From contig NZ_VIRG01000052.1 of NCBI RefSeq assembly GCF_008107695.1, positions 1 to 64,000 on the forward strand: a stretch of 64,000 nucleotides of DNA, in the 5' to 3' direction. The translations under genes were made by a program, and so were the position numbers. The DNA is from Stappia sp. BW2. GTDB lineage: Bacteria; Pseudomonadota; Alphaproteobacteria; Rhizobiales; Stappiaceae. This document shows, piece after piece, positions 63,468 through 64,000 of this stretch. Below the pieces are notes generated by a model. That model searched no databases. It saw nothing but the letters and a program-made list of their open reading frames with translations, and was not told the origin of the DNA. The stretch's first letter is position 1, and every line of letters starts with the position of its first letter.

Positions 63468-64000
63468 ATGAAAAGATTTCTGACTTTCCTCATGGCCGGT
63501 GTCGCCATGTCCTCTGCCGCCGCCGCGGAAGACCTGTCTGTCGTCGGCAGCTGGTCAAGCCTGCCTCTTCACAAGGAGTACGAGGCGCCGTTCTGGGAAA
63601 CCACCTTGCCTGAGGCGTCCGGTGGCACCATCCATACCACTGTCACCACCCACAACCAGATGAACCTCGGCGTTGGTGAAGTGTTCCGCCTGCTGGGCCA
63701 GGGCGTGTTTGATGTCGGCATGACGGTGGGTGATTATGCCGTTGCCGATGCTCCGGAACTGGAAGGCCTCGATGTGCCGCTGGTGGCCATGTCGGCAGAC
63801 AAGGCCCATGCCGCTGTCGACGCCGCCCGGCCGATGGTGGAGGAGATCTTCGAGAAACGGTTCAATTCCAAGGTGCTGGCCATTGCGCCCTATCCGCCGC
63901 AGGTGGTGTTCTGCAACGCGGAAGTCGGCTCGCTGGATGACCTGAAGGGCAAGAAGATCCGCGCATCCGGCCGCATGACCGCCAAATTCCTGGAAGCGCT
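63468..64000 (+). CDS. dctP: TRAP transporter substrate-binding protein, N-terminal part (cut by window end)
   Basis: This gene is incomplete at the window edge; about 177 codons are visible. It begins with a signal peptide (MKRFLTFLMAGVAMSSAAAA) followed by EDLSVVGSWSSLPLHKEYE, and DDLKGKKIRASGRMTAKFLE has the DctP substrate arginine region. It lies 25 bp after the hydro-lyase gene. The permease genes should follow beyond 64000. Confidence 0.88.
   Translation, partial: MKRFLTFLMAGVAMSSAAAAEDLSVVGSWSSLPLHKEYEAPFWETTLPEASGGTIHTTVTTHNQMNLGVGEVFRLLGQGVFDVGMTVGDYAVADAPELEGLDVPLVAMSADKAHAAVDAARPMVEEIFEKRFNSKVLAIAPYPPQVVFCNAEVGSLDDLKGKKIRASGRMTAKFLEA

Overview
The window reads as chromosome of a GC-rich, probably marine or host-associated alphaproteobacterium. 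The sorbitol/mannitol smo-mtlK operon, the hmuRSTUV heme locus, an Irr-like operator, tctCBA-tctDE and TRAP transporters suggest Stappiaceae/Roseibium-like or Rhodobacterales relatives. This assignment is inference from gene content; no rRNA or tRNA gene is visible. The window holds many small catabolic and transport modules, each with its own regulator.

Region 1 (1-11 kb) is a patchwork of short, often divergent regulator/enzyme pairs. It holds a cystathionine beta-lyase with a LysR regulator, a GFA-family protein, a TetR/SDR pair sharing twin palindromic operators, a GlxA-type AraC regulator facing a berberine-bridge-like FAD oxidase, and a sulfur-methylation group (MddA-like methanethiol S-methyltransferase plus homocysteine S-methyltransferase) that carries a relic second copy of the latter. 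An EamA transporter follows. By eye this part is less GC-rich than the rest, and it contains decayed dispersed repeats, which suggests acquired or reshuffled DNA.

Region 2 (11-22 kb) has a ROK regulator diverging from a Fe/sugar-phosphate-type ABC transporter that is coupled to a TIM-barrel isomerase and an inositol-monophosphatase-family enzyme. It is followed by a MocR/PdxR-type regulator diverging from an MFS-TauE exporter pair.

Region 3 (22-36 kb) contains the tripartite tricarboxylate transporter tctCBA with its divergent two-component system tctDE plus an extra periplasmic binding protein, then the heme receptor hmuR diverging from hmuSTUV, and a TlpA-like thioredoxin.

Region 4 (36-44 kb) is the polyol operon (SorC regulator, smoEFGK, smoS, mtlK) with a HAD phosphatase next to it. 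Region 5 (44-51 kb) is a tightly packed five-gene operon of poorly known proteins: coiled-coil protein, unknown, AAA+ ATPase, DUF6638-like protein and DUF1523 membrane protein. It is the best candidate here for an undescribed system. Region 6 (51-61.5 kb) is a hydroxycinnamate (ferulate/p-coumarate) module: a TRAP transporter, then SDR, crotonase, MarR, feruloyl-CoA synthetase, amidohydrolase, DUF3237 and acyl-CoA dehydrogenase, matching a CoA-dependent beta-oxidative deacetylation route. Two near-identical operator sites precede the transporter and enzyme units. Region 7 (61.6-64 kb) begins another TRAP cluster with a LysR regulator and a DUF1445 hydro-lyase, and is cut by the window end.
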